64,000 nucleotides of DNA, taken from contig CANLUY010000002.1 of NCBI GenBank assembly GCA_947494435.1, forward strand, positions 1,054,001 to 1,118,000. The letters run 5' to 3'. The position numbers and the translations under genes were made by a program. The notes under the pieces were generated by a model. That model was given only the letters and a program-made list of their open reading frames with translations. It was not told the DNA's origin and did not search any database. This stretch comes from an uncultured Litoreibacter sp. (GTDB lineage Bacteria; Pseudomonadota; Alphaproteobacteria; Rhodobacterales; Rhodobacteraceae). This document shows positions 10,043-17,578 of this stretch, in pieces (the stretch's first letter is position 1; every line of letters begins with the position of its first letter).

Positions 10043-10300
10043 TCAGTCCTCGTCACTCTTGGCCACATGCCGCACCAACATAGCGCAAATCACGATCAGG
10101 CTGACCCAAGCTAAAAAGAAATAGACGAGGCGTAAAGCCGTGGAGCCGCTTTCCTCGGCCAAGATCAGCGGTGGCAACAGAAATAACGCGGCCCCCAAAA
10201 CCGGAAGAAGCTTCAATGCATCAATCGCACGCCGACGCCGATAAACGCTCTGTTCTAAGAACTCCGCCCGCTGCTCTGGGGTGCGAGACATCTGCGTCAT
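10043..10300 (-). CDS. Small membrane protein between receiver and kinase genes
   Basis: 85 residues. A basic, helical N-terminus of about 30 residues (EQRAEFLEQSVYRRRRAI) is followed by two hydrophobic segments (about 31-49 LLPVLGAALFLLPPLIL and 56-76) and a short charged tail. The ATG at 10298-10300 overlaps the TGA of the receiver gene (ATGA), and its own TGA is 3 bp before the kinase start, so translation of all three is coupled. I do not recognise the family. Small membrane partners are common beside SSS transporters (DUF485-type), and a helper of the kinase is the natural guess. Confidence 0.8.
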   Translation of the reverse strand: MTQMSRTPEQRAEFLEQSVYRRRRAIDALKLLPVLGAALFLLPPLILAEESGSTALRLVYFFLAWVSLIVICAMLVRHVAKSDED

Positions 10301-10695
10301 ACGGCGTCTTTCGAAACAACAGGCTTGCGCCCCTTGGACAGATCACGAACGGTCTGTAGCATCTCTGAATTCGAAAACGGTTTGGTCATGAAGGAACTTA
10401 CGCCATAGCCCTCCGCGAGCTCGCGATCCTTTGTTTGGCCTCGCGCTGTCAGCATCAGAATTGGCAAATCGGGGCGTGCAGCGCCTTGGCGTAACTCCCG
10501 AAGTATATCAAACCCGCTGCCACCCGGCAGCATAACATCCAAGATGAGGACATCGGGATCATTTGCGACCACAGCGTCTACTGCGCCCTGACCTTCTGTA
10601 TGAAGGCGCACGGTCCAGCCGTCGCGCTCCAAAAGGAAGCTTATCGCCTCGATAATATTTGGTTCATCTTCGATGAGAAGTACTGATTGTCCCAA
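10297..10695 (-). CDS. Single-domain response regulator (CheY-like receiver)
   Basis: 132 residues, one receiver domain and no output domain. Acidic pocket Glu9-Asp10, phospho-acceptor Asp53 (DVLILDVMLPGG), Thr83 (LMLTARG) and Lys105 (FMTKPF) are all present, so it should be phosphorylated. It is the first gene of the operon that contains the SSS kinase, its likely partner. CrbR and CbrB of the best-known relatives carry DNA-binding output domains, so this one must act through protein contact. The FliM-like protein of the same operon is a candidate, since FliM is a CheY target. Confidence 0.92.
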   Translation of the reverse strand: MGQSVLLIEDEPNIIEAISFLLERDGWTVRLHTEGQGAVDAVVANDPDVLILDVMLPGGSGFDILRELRQGAARPDLPILMLTARGQTKDRELAEGYGVSSFMTKPFSNSEMLQTVRDLSKGRKPVVSKDAV

Positions 10696-10781
10696 AGTCC
10701 GCCTCCCCTCCCAAAGAGTTCTAAAATAACCTTAATGCAGTTAGGCAGAGATGGCCCGTGCTGTCAAAACGACAAACCGTC

Positions 10782-12071
10782 TTAATTCCGCCCCGTCAGA
10801 ATTGACGCCTCACGGCGGGCTCCACACTCTTCCGCGGCGCACATACGGCAGGTACTTCCAACCACTCGCCCCTCGTCAACCGGCGGATCTGCCGAAACAA
10901 GCAGCATATGCGACTTTACGTTCAATGGCGCATCAAATTCTACGCGTTCTTGCAATGTTGCTACGGAATACGACTTGAACACGGCGCCTTCAACTGTTTT
11001 CAAGGTCGTCCTTTGAGGCGCGCCAATTGAGCGCATCGCCCCGAACAACGGCCAGAGCGGACAGGCCGCACCGAACCTTGGGAAAGAAAAACCTAGAGGT
11101 TGCTTTCGCAACAAAATCGCACCAGCGGCGTCACAGATCACCAATCCAATCTCTGGCCTATCTGGTGCCCGCGGCAAGGTGGCCAACCGACGGAAAACAC
11201 GGGGAAGACCGACATCGAAAGCACGTGCTATCGCAGCAGGATCATAATTATGCTCAGTCGCGGAAATCGAAAACTCATTCAATGGCAAGCGCGCCGCGTC
11301 TTTAGCATACACACTCAGCGCTTTGCGCCCCAGTGAACGCGCAGCAGCTCCTTCAAATTCGGGGGCGTTCGCCAAAATACCCTCGACGGCCTCCCGTCCG
11401 CCTTCCTCCAATTCTGCAATGTGAAACTGTCGTATCTCGAAAAAGGCGGCGATCGCTTCGAGTGGCGTTTTGTAGCCAGCTTCGTCTTTCGTAAGTTGAT
11501 CGAAATGGGCCGCCATGGATTCTGATGTTTCCGCCAACCTGCGGCTTTCCACGTCAATATTGGCATGAAACCTTGCCCGCCATTCGGCATCAATTGTTGG
11601 AGTGTCGACAAGGATAGATGACGTTGACCTGATCGCGGCGACAGCTCCTAACACATCATGCATCTTCTCTGTTAGAACGGGATCATGCGTGAGGCGATCA
11701 TTCAGGCCGCGCAGGCTACGCTCGAGTAGGTCGATCCGTTCATTCTGATCCGTCAATTTAGCAGCCCAGCCCGGAAAGCGACCCACAAATTCCTCTACAC
11801 GGTCCGCTTCGACTGAAGGCGACTGGGAAGCAACTGTTTCTAGGCCGTGCACCAATTCAACATCTGCGCCCTCGCTCAGACCCGACGGCTCAACACCTAA
11901 AACGTCTGCAATTTGGACCAGTAGTTTTCCACCGATTCTGCGGCGATTATGTTCAATCAAATTCAGATAGCTCGCAGACACGCCTGCTGATTTTGCCAGA
12001 TCCGCCTGCTTTAGCTGCAGTGCCAGCCTTCTATCTCGAATGCGGGAACCAGTTAGAGCGATCTTGGGCAC
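10782..12071 (-). CDS. XRE-family regulator of the short-chain fatty-acyl type (RamB/ScfR-like)
   Basis: 429 residues. The N-terminal HTH (residues 6-60) reads IRDRRLALQLKQADLAKSAG, then SASYLNLIEHNRRRIGG. The middle is helical; about 190-290 corresponds to the ImmA/IrrE-like domain but has no HExxH, so no peptidase activity is expected. The C-terminal part resembles DUF2083 and ends with a Cys cluster (CRMCAAEECGARRE). RamB and ScfR control acetate/propionate genes. The GTG at 12069-12071 follows AAGGGA. It is transcribed away from the ABC-acs cluster and shares the 219-bp gap with it, so it probably controls that cluster. Confidence 0.85.
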   Translation of the reverse strand: MPKIALTGSRIRDRRLALQLKQADLAKSAGVSASYLNLIEHNRRRIGGKLLVQIADVLGVEPSGLSEGADVELVHGLETVASQSPSVEADRVEEFVGRFPGWAAKLTDQNERIDLLERSLRGLNDRLTHDPVLTEKMHDVLGAVAAIRSTSSILVDTPTIDAEWRARFHANIDVESRRLAETSESMAAHFDQLTKDEAGYKTPLEAIAAFFEIRQFHIAELEEGGREAVEGILANAPEFEGAAARSLGRKALSVYAKDAARLPLNEFSISATEHNYDPAAIARAFDVGLPRVFRRLATLPRAPDRPEIGLVICDAAGAILLRKQPLGFSFPRFGAACPLWPLFGAMRSIGAPQRTTLKTVEGAVFKSYSVATLQERVEFDAPLNVKSHMLLVSADPPVDEGRVVGSTCRMCAAEECGARREASILTGRN

Positions 12072-12290
12072 GTTGATTCCCTTTGAAAAATTATGCGTTG
12101 CTGCGCCGCATTGATAATAACTTTACACATTCTGCGGGTGCAATGTCCATAAATTTACAGAAAAAATAAGTGAGGCCAGTGTGTTATTGCCTCCTTTGCC
12201 AAACGTCCGCGATAGTAACGCATCTCGGAAAACCGAGGCGGGGGGCGCCTTGTTCTGGTGCACTCCCAAAACCACCTAGGGAGGATATTA
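12072..12290. promoter_or_regulatory. Divergent control region between the XRE regulator and the ABC-acs cluster
   Basis: 219 bp, AT-rich in the middle. It contains CCTTTGCCAAA (12193-12203), which resembles the AACTTTGCAAA-type half site of actinobacterial RamB only loosely, and a small hairpin CTCGG AAAA CCGAG (12224-12237). I cannot place promoters with confidence. The role as shared control region is inferred from gene orientation. Confidence 0.4.
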
Positions 12291-13640
12291 ATGTCCAAAT
12301 CTAACTTCACACGCCGCGGGCTTTTGAAGACGTCTGCAGTTGCAGGCGGCGCAACACTCGCTGCACCACAGTTTTTTAGCCCATCCTGGGCAGACGGCCA
12401 CGCTGGTTATTTGAATGCGCCGCAAGGAGACACGGTCACACTTGGTTTTAACGTACCACAGTCTGGCCCATACGCTGATGAGGGTGCAGATGAGCTGCGC
12501 GCCTATGAGCTTGCTGTTGAGCACCTGAACGGTGGCGGCGACGCAGGCATGATGAATACCTTCTCATCCAAAGCGCTGACCGGTAACGGCGTCTTGGGTA
12601 AGAAAGTCGCCTACGTCACAGGTGATACACAGACGAAGCCAGATGCAGCGCGTGCGTCTGCGAAGTCGATGATTGAAAAAGACGGCGCAGTGATGATCAC
12701 TGGTGGCTCTTCTTCAGGTGTTGCGGTTGCTGTACAAGCGCTTTGCCAAGAAGCTGGCATCATCTTCATGGCGGGTCTGACCCACTCCAACGACACAACG
12801 GGTAAAGATAAGAAAGCCAATGGCTTCCGTCACTTCTTTAACTCCTACATGTCTGGTGCGGCTCTGGCTCCGATCTTGGGTGCGAACTACGGTAAAGACC
12901 GTAAGGCTTATCACCTGACAGCTGACTACAACTGGGGCTACACAACTGAGGAAGCTGTACGTACGTCAACAGAAGCTATGGGTTGGGAAACTGTTGCAGC
13001 CGTGAAAACACCGCTGACACAAACAGACTTCTCTTCCTACATCGCGCCTGTTCTGCAGTCCGGTGCTGACGTTCTGGTTCTGAACCACTACGGCGGTAAC
13101 ATGGTGAACTCGCTGACAAACGCGGTTCAGTTCGGCCTGCGTGACAAGCAAGTCAACGGCAAGAACTTCGAGATCATTGTGCCGCTCTACTCTCGCCTGA
13201 TGGCGAAGGGTGCGGGTGCCAACGTTAAAGGCATTTTCGGCTCCACAAACTGGCACTGGTCGCTGACCGACGAAGGCTCAAAAGCATTCGTTAAATCCTT
13301 CGGCGAGAAGTATGGCTTCCCACCGTCGCAGGCGGCGCACACATGCTACGTGCAAACAATGCTGTACGCAGATGCTGCAGAACGTGCGGGCACGTTCAAC
13401 CCATGTGGCATCGCAGAAGCACTCGAAGGCTTCGAGTTCGACGGCATGGGCAACGGCCCAACACTCTACCGTGCAGAAGATCACCAGTGCTTCAAAGACG
13501 TGCTGGTCGTGAAGGGTAAAGAAAACCCAACTTCCGAATTCGACTTGCTCGAAATCGTGGAAGTCACACCTGCAGCACAAGTGACCTATGACGCCTCCAT
13601 CTTCGGCGGCGAGCTGGGCACATGTAACCCAGGCGCATAA
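12291..13640 (+). CDS. Tat-exported periplasmic binding protein of a Liv/Urt-like ABC importer
   Basis: 449 residues. The N-terminus has a twin-arginine signal (FTRRGLLKTSAVAGG, Arg8-Arg9) ending near SWA, followed by a type I (LivJ/AmiC/UrtA-like) binding fold: TLGFNVPQSGPYADEGADEL, ITGGSSSGVAVAVQALCQEA, ADYNWGYTTEE. Start ATG at 12291 after GGGAGGATATTA; the reading from 12258 lacks a site. Tat export suggests folding before export. It heads a five-gene transporter operon ending at acs, so a short carboxylate, rather than an amino acid or urea, is my inference for the ligand. A hairpin follows the gene, as often seen after the highly expressed binding-protein cistron. Confidence 0.9.
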   Translation: MSKSNFTRRGLLKTSAVAGGATLAAPQFFSPSWADGHAGYLNAPQGDTVTLGFNVPQSGPYADEGADELRAYELAVEHLNGGGDAGMMNTFSSKALTGNGVLGKKVAYVTGDTQTKPDAARASAKSMIEKDGAVMITGGSSSGVAVAVQALCQEAGIIFMAGLTHSNDTTGKDKKANGFRHFFNSYMSGAALAPILGANYGKDRKAYHLTADYNWGYTTEEAVRTSTEAMGWETVAAVKTPLTQTDFSSYIAPVLQSGADVLVLNHYGGNMVNSLTNAVQFGLRDKQVNGKNFEIIVPLYSRLMAKGAGANVKGIFGSTNWHWSLTDEGSKAFVKSFGEKYGFPPSQAAHTCYVQTMLYADAAERAGTFNPCGIAEALEGFEFDGMGNGPTLYRAEDHQCFKDVLVVKGKENPTSEFDLLEIVEVTPAAQVTYDASIFGGELGTCNPGA

Positions 13641-13650
13641 GCCAAAACGA

Positions 13651-13678
13651 GGGCGTGGCGGCATCTCGCCGCCCGCCC
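13651..13678 (+). other. Stem-loop after the binding-protein gene
   Basis: GGGCGTGGCGGC ATCTC GCCGCCCGCCC, a GC-rich hairpin 10 bp past the stop, without a T run. A second small one, CCGACC CTT GGTCGG, is at 13703-13717. The usual effect is to stabilise the upstream message and lower expression of the permeases; here that is inference. Confidence 0.65.
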
Positions 13679-13748
13679 GACCTCTCTAAAGAACTCTGAC
13701 ATCCGACCCTTGGTCGGGTGACCAAGCTATCCATGCGAGGCGGGGACA

Positions 13749-14780
13749 ATGGACGCAATCATTCTTCAAATTCTAAACGGGCTGGATAAGGGCTCTGCCT
13801 ATGCGCTGATTGCGCTGGGGCTGACGCTTATCTTCGGCACGTTGGGCGTGGTCAACTTCGCGCATGGCGCGCTGTTTATGATCGGTGCCTTTTGCGCAGT
13901 CACTCTGCAACGCATTTTGACCCTCAGCCACGTTGTGATTGACGACACCAAGAAAGACTTCTTGGGAAATCCGCTGAAAGTTGAGGTCCCCTATATCTAC
14001 GATTGGTTTGGCCAAGAAACCGGGGCCGCGATCATAGACTGGGCTGTGCCCCTAGCGATCATTTTTGCAATACCGGTAATGATAATCATCGGCATGGTGA
14101 TGGAGCGCGGCCTGATCAAGCACTTCTACAAGCGCCCGCATGCGGACCAAATCCTTGTGACATTCGGCCTCGCGATTGTGCTTCAAGAGATTATCAAAGC
14201 GTATTACGGCGCGAACCCGATCCCTGCCCCAGCCCCAGAGGCATTTAAAGGCAGCTACGATTTTGGCGCGCTTCTCGGCTTTGACGCAAACACCATCATC
14301 TACCCTTACTGGCGCCTCGTGTACTTTGCATTCGCCGCCGTCGTGATTGCTGCCGTTTTTGCCTTCTTGCAATTTACAACGTTCGGCATGGTAGTGCGCG
14401 CAGGTATGGCTGACCGCGAAACGGTGGGCCTGTTGGGCATTGATATCGACAAACGCTTCACAATGATGTTCGGGCTTGCCGCAGCCGTCGCTGGGCTTGC
14501 CGGGGTTATGTATACGCCGATCAACGCACCCAATTACCACATGGGTATGGATTTCCTTGTGATCTCCTTCGTCGTGGTGGTTGTGGGTGGCATGGGCTCC
14601 CTACCCGGCGCTGTGCTCGCAGGTTTCGTTCTGGGTATTCTGGAAAGCTTCGCCTCTATGCGTGAGGTGATCGAGTTCCTTCCCGGCATCAACCAAGTGG
14701 TGATTTACCTTGCCGCAATTATCATTCTATTGACCCGTCCCCGTGGCCTGCTTGGCCGCAAGGGCGTGATGGAGGACTGA
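13749..14780 (+). CDS. ABC importer inner-membrane permease, LivH/UrtB-like
   Basis: 343 residues, eight or so membrane helices. The N-terminus LNGLDKGSAYALIALGLTLI FGTLGVVNFAHGAL is the LivH signature; near the C-terminus VVVGGMGSLPGAVLAGFVLG is the coupling region that contacts the ATPases. It has an insertion at about 60-85 (soluble loop with DDTKKDFLGNP and VPYIYDW) that is longer than in E. coli LivH. Start ATG at 13749 after GCGAGGCGGGGACA. Pairs with the LivM-like permease 3 bp downstream. Confidence 0.93.
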   Translation: MDAIILQILNGLDKGSAYALIALGLTLIFGTLGVVNFAHGALFMIGAFCAVTLQRILTLSHVVIDDTKKDFLGNPLKVEVPYIYDWFGQETGAAIIDWAVPLAIIFAIPVMIIIGMVMERGLIKHFYKRPHADQILVTFGLAIVLQEIIKAYYGANPIPAPAPEAFKGSYDFGALLGFDANTIIYPYWRLVYFAFAAVVIAAVFAFLQFTTFGMVVRAGMADRETVGLLGIDIDKRFTMMFGLAAAVAGLAGVMYTPINAPNYHMGMDFLVISFVVVVVGGMGSLPGAVLAGFVLGILESFASMREVIEFLPGINQVVIYLAAIIILLTRPRGLLGRKGVMED

Positions 14781-14783
14781 TCC

Positions 14784-15986
14784 ATGTTTGGCCTAAGTGC
14801 AAAAGACACACGTCTGTTTTTCATCGTCACCGGATTGGTCGCGTTTGCACCCTTCCTGATGAACCCCTTCCCCACGGGCAGCGCCATGGCGCAGTTCAAC
14901 GCGGGCTACCCCGATTTGATGCAACGTTTCGTCATCTTCGGTATCTTCGCGATTGGCTTCAACCTGTTGTTTGGCTTGACCGGATATCTTTCGTTTGGTC
15001 ACGCAGCCTTCTTGGGCGCAGGCTCATACGCAGCGGTGTGGATGCTAAAACTGCTTACGATCAATGTCATTCCGGCAATCTTGATCTCAACAGTTGTTGC
15101 TGGTGCCTTCGCTTTGTTGATTGGCTTCATATCGCTGCGCCGCTCGGGCATCTACTTTTCCATCCTGACCTTGGCCTTTGCGCAAATGGCCTTCGCACTT
15201 GCTGCGTCCGTACTGACGCCAATAACCGGTGGAGAGACTGGATTGCAGACCGCTTTGAATGACCCACGCATTCTAGACGGAATTGCATCCTCAGGCGGAA
15301 ATATCCCGGCCCCGGCTTTGTTTGGTTTGGAAATGCGCAACAGCTACGTCTGGAACGTCAGCGGTTGGACCTTCACGTTTAACGCAGGGTACTATCTGGC
15401 TGGCGCCTTTATGATTGTCGCATTCTATCTGTCTATGCGTATCTTCCGGTCTCCGTTCGGACTGATGCTGCAAGCGATCAAAACCAACCAAACACGGTTG
15501 AACTACACAGGCTTAAATTCGCGCCCCTACACACTGGCAGTCTTCGTGATCTCAGGAATGTATGCCGGTCTTGCAGGTGGCTTGATGGCGTCGATGGACC
15601 CGCTGGCTGGTGCAGAACGCATGCAATGGACAGCTTCGGGCGAGGTTGTATTGATGACCATTCTAGGCGGCGCGGGCACGTTGATAGGCCCGGTGCTTGG
15701 CGCGGGATTCATCAAGTATTTCGAGAACATCTTCTCCAAGATCAACTCCAACGTGCTGCATGAGTGGTTCGCTTTTATGCCCGATGGCATGGAAGACTTT
15801 ATCGTGACCATCCTCTACCCGTTCGTGGGCAAGGGCTGGCACCTGACACTTGGCATTATGTTCATGATGGTTGTGATCTTCCTACCCGGCGGGTTGGTTG
15901 AAGGTGGTCAACGTATCGCCAACCTCTTCCGTCGCAAGAAGTCACAGCCGTCCGAGGCTGACGGCGCCAAGACACCTGCAGAATAA
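14784..15986 (+). CDS. ABC importer inner-membrane permease, LivM/UrtC-like
   Basis: 400 residues. The conserved [20 protein letters not shown] and a C-terminal [19 protein letters not shown] are LivM hallmarks, with about ten membrane helices. The last 30 residues are charged ([15 protein letters not shown]) and cytoplasmic. It forms the transmembrane heterodimer with the preceding LivH-like protein. Start ATG at 14784, 3 bp after the previous stop. No odd features. Confidence 0.93.
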   Translation: MFGLSAKDTRLFFIVTGLVAFAPFLMNPFPTGSAMAQFNAGYPDLMQRFVIFGIFAIGFNLLFGLTGYLSFGHAAFLGAGSYAAVWMLKLLTINVIPAILISTVVAGAFALLIGFISLRRSGIYFSILTLAFAQMAFALAASVLTPITGGETGLQTALNDPRILDGIASSGGNIPAPALFGLEMRNSYVWNVSGWTFTFNAGYYLAGAFMIVAFYLSMRIFRSPFGLMLQAIKTNQTRLNYTGLNSRPYTLAVFVISGMYAGLAGGLMASMDPLAGAERMQWTASGEVVLMTILGGAGTLIGPVLGAGFIKYFENIFSKINSNVLHEWFAFMPDGMEDFIVTILYPFVGKGWHLTLGIMFMMVVIFLPGGLVEGGQRIANLFRRKKSQPSEADGAKTPAE

Positions 15987-15998
15987 GGAGCAACGACA

Positions 15999-16757
15999 AT
16001 GGGTATCCTAGAGATCAAAAATGTCGGCAAGCGCTTCGGCGGGTTGCAGGCGCTGGGCGACGTGAACCTCTCTGTCGCCGAAAACACGGTTCACGCGATC
16101 ATCGGACCGAATGGTGCAGGCAAATCCACCTTGCTCAATTGTCTCGTTGGTAAGCTGATCCCTGATACGGGCTCTGTCACCTTCCAAGGTCAGAGTTTGC
16201 TTGGACGCAAACCACACGAGATCAATCAGATGGGTGTCAGTCGCGTCTTCCAAACGCCTGAGATCTTCGCAGATCTTACAGTGATGGAAAATGTCATGAT
16301 CCCCTGTTTTGCGCATCGCGACGGGTCTTTCAAATTGAACGCGATTGGCTCTGTTGCGGGACAAGCAGACATCAAGACGCAGGCAGAGCAAATTTTGGAA
16401 GACGTCAATATGCTCGACAAGCATCAAATGCAGGCCTCTTCCCTTTCGCGTGGCGACAAACGTCGGTTGGAGATGGCTATGTGTCTTGTCCAAGAGCCAA
16501 AGCTTTTGCTGCTCGATGAGCCGACTGCGGGTATGGCGCGCGCCGATACAAACAACACAATCGATCTGCTCAAAGAGATCAAAGAGAAGCGCGATATCAC
16601 CATGGCTATCATTGAACATGACATGCATGTCGTCTTCTCCATGGCCGAACGCATCACAGTGCTGGCTCAGGGTACGCCGCTGGTCGAAGACACGCCAGAC
16701 AACATTAAAGGCCATCCAAAGGTACGTGAAGCGTACCTTGGCGAAGCCCAAGTTTAA
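15999..16757 (+). CDS. ABC importer ATPase, LivG-like
   Basis: 252 residues, one nucleotide-binding domain. Walker A GPNGAGKST (about 37-45), Walker B LLLLDEPTAGM, and switch His in IIEHDMHVVF. The ABC signature reads LSRGDKRRLE instead of LSGGQ or LSYGQ; the residues at positions three to five are unusual but the helix is otherwise normal. It powers import with the LivF-like partner that follows after 14 bp. Start ATG 15999 after AAGGAGCAACGACA. Confidence 0.93.
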   Translation: MGILEIKNVGKRFGGLQALGDVNLSVAENTVHAIIGPNGAGKSTLLNCLVGKLIPDTGSVTFQGQSLLGRKPHEINQMGVSRVFQTPEIFADLTVMENVMIPCFAHRDGSFKLNAIGSVAGQADIKTQAEQILEDVNMLDKHQMQASSLSRGDKRRLEMAMCLVQEPKLLLLDEPTAGMARADTNNTIDLLKEIKEKRDITMAIIEHDMHVVFSMAERITVLAQGTPLVEDTPDNIKGHPKVREAYLGEAQV

Positions 16758-16771
16758 GGAGGTTTGAACCG

Positions 16772-17527
16772 ATGAACGTCAAACCAGACTTCAATAAAAA
16801 TGCAAACAACGCAGCCACGGCGCCTGCATTTCTGAGCGTGTGGGACATCGAAGCCTATTACGGCGAAAGCTACATCGTCCAAGGCGTCAGCTTCAATGTT
16901 CATGAGGGCGAAATTCTTGCTCTATTGGGTCGTAACGGCGCGGGCAAAACATCGACATTGCGCACCATCGCGCGGCTTGGTGATCCACAGCTGCAGCATG
17001 GCGAAATCTGGCTGGACCACGAACCGCTCCACAACATGAAAGCGCATGAAGCGTCGCGCGCAGGCATTGCACTGGTTCCAGAGGACCGCCGCATCATCGC
17101 AGGTCTGACTGTGGAAGAGAACCTGAAGCTTGCTCAAATCGCGCCCCCTATCGGTTGGTCGCTTGAGCGTGTCTATGAGCTGTTCCCGCGCCTCGGGGAA
17201 CGCCGCAAGCAAGATGGGACCACTTTGTCTGGCGGTGAGCAGCAAATGCTGGCAATCGCTCGGGCGCTGTGTCGCGACATCAAAGTTCTGCTGCTTGATG
17301 AGCCCTATGAGGGGCTAGCCCCCGTTATTGTGCAAGAGATTGCCAAAACACTTAACATCATTCGCGATCAAGGTATTACAACCGTTATCGTTGAGCAAAA
17401 CGCAGTGGCAGCGTTGAAGCTGGCGGACCGTGCCGTCATCTTGGACACTGGCTCCGTCGTTTATGACGGCTCTGCCAAAGATGTGCTGGAAGATGAGAAG
17501 CTACGGGCCGAGTATCTCGCGATTTAG
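16772..17527 (+). CDS. ABC importer ATPase, LivF-like
   Basis: 251 residues. Walker A GRNGAGKTS, signature LSGGEQQMLAIARAL, Walker B VLLLDEPYEGLAP and switch His replaced by Gln in VIVEQNAVAAL, as is normal for LivF. There is a polar N-terminal extension of about 25 residues (FNKNANNAATAPAF) before the domain. Start ATG at 16772 after AAGGAGGTTTGAACC, a near-perfect ribosome site. Last transporter gene; acs follows after 51 bp in the same direction. Confidence 0.93.
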   Translation: MNVKPDFNKNANNAATAPAFLSVWDIEAYYGESYIVQGVSFNVHEGEILALLGRNGAGKTSTLRTIARLGDPQLQHGEIWLDHEPLHNMKAHEASRAGIALVPEDRRIIAGLTVEENLKLAQIAPPIGWSLERVYELFPRLGERRKQDGTTLSGGEQQMLAIARALCRDIKVLLLDEPYEGLAPVIVQEIAKTLNIIRDQGITTVIVEQNAVAALKLADRAVILDTGSVVYDGSAKDVLEDEKLRAEYLAI

Positions 17528-17578
17528 CAATAACCGCCCTACCCGACAAAAAACACCCATCAATTCTGGGGGACAGAG

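Noticed and set aside
12291-17527. Urea (Urt) transporter
   Set aside because: Gene layout is similar, but urease genes are absent and acs follows directly; left as substrate unknown.
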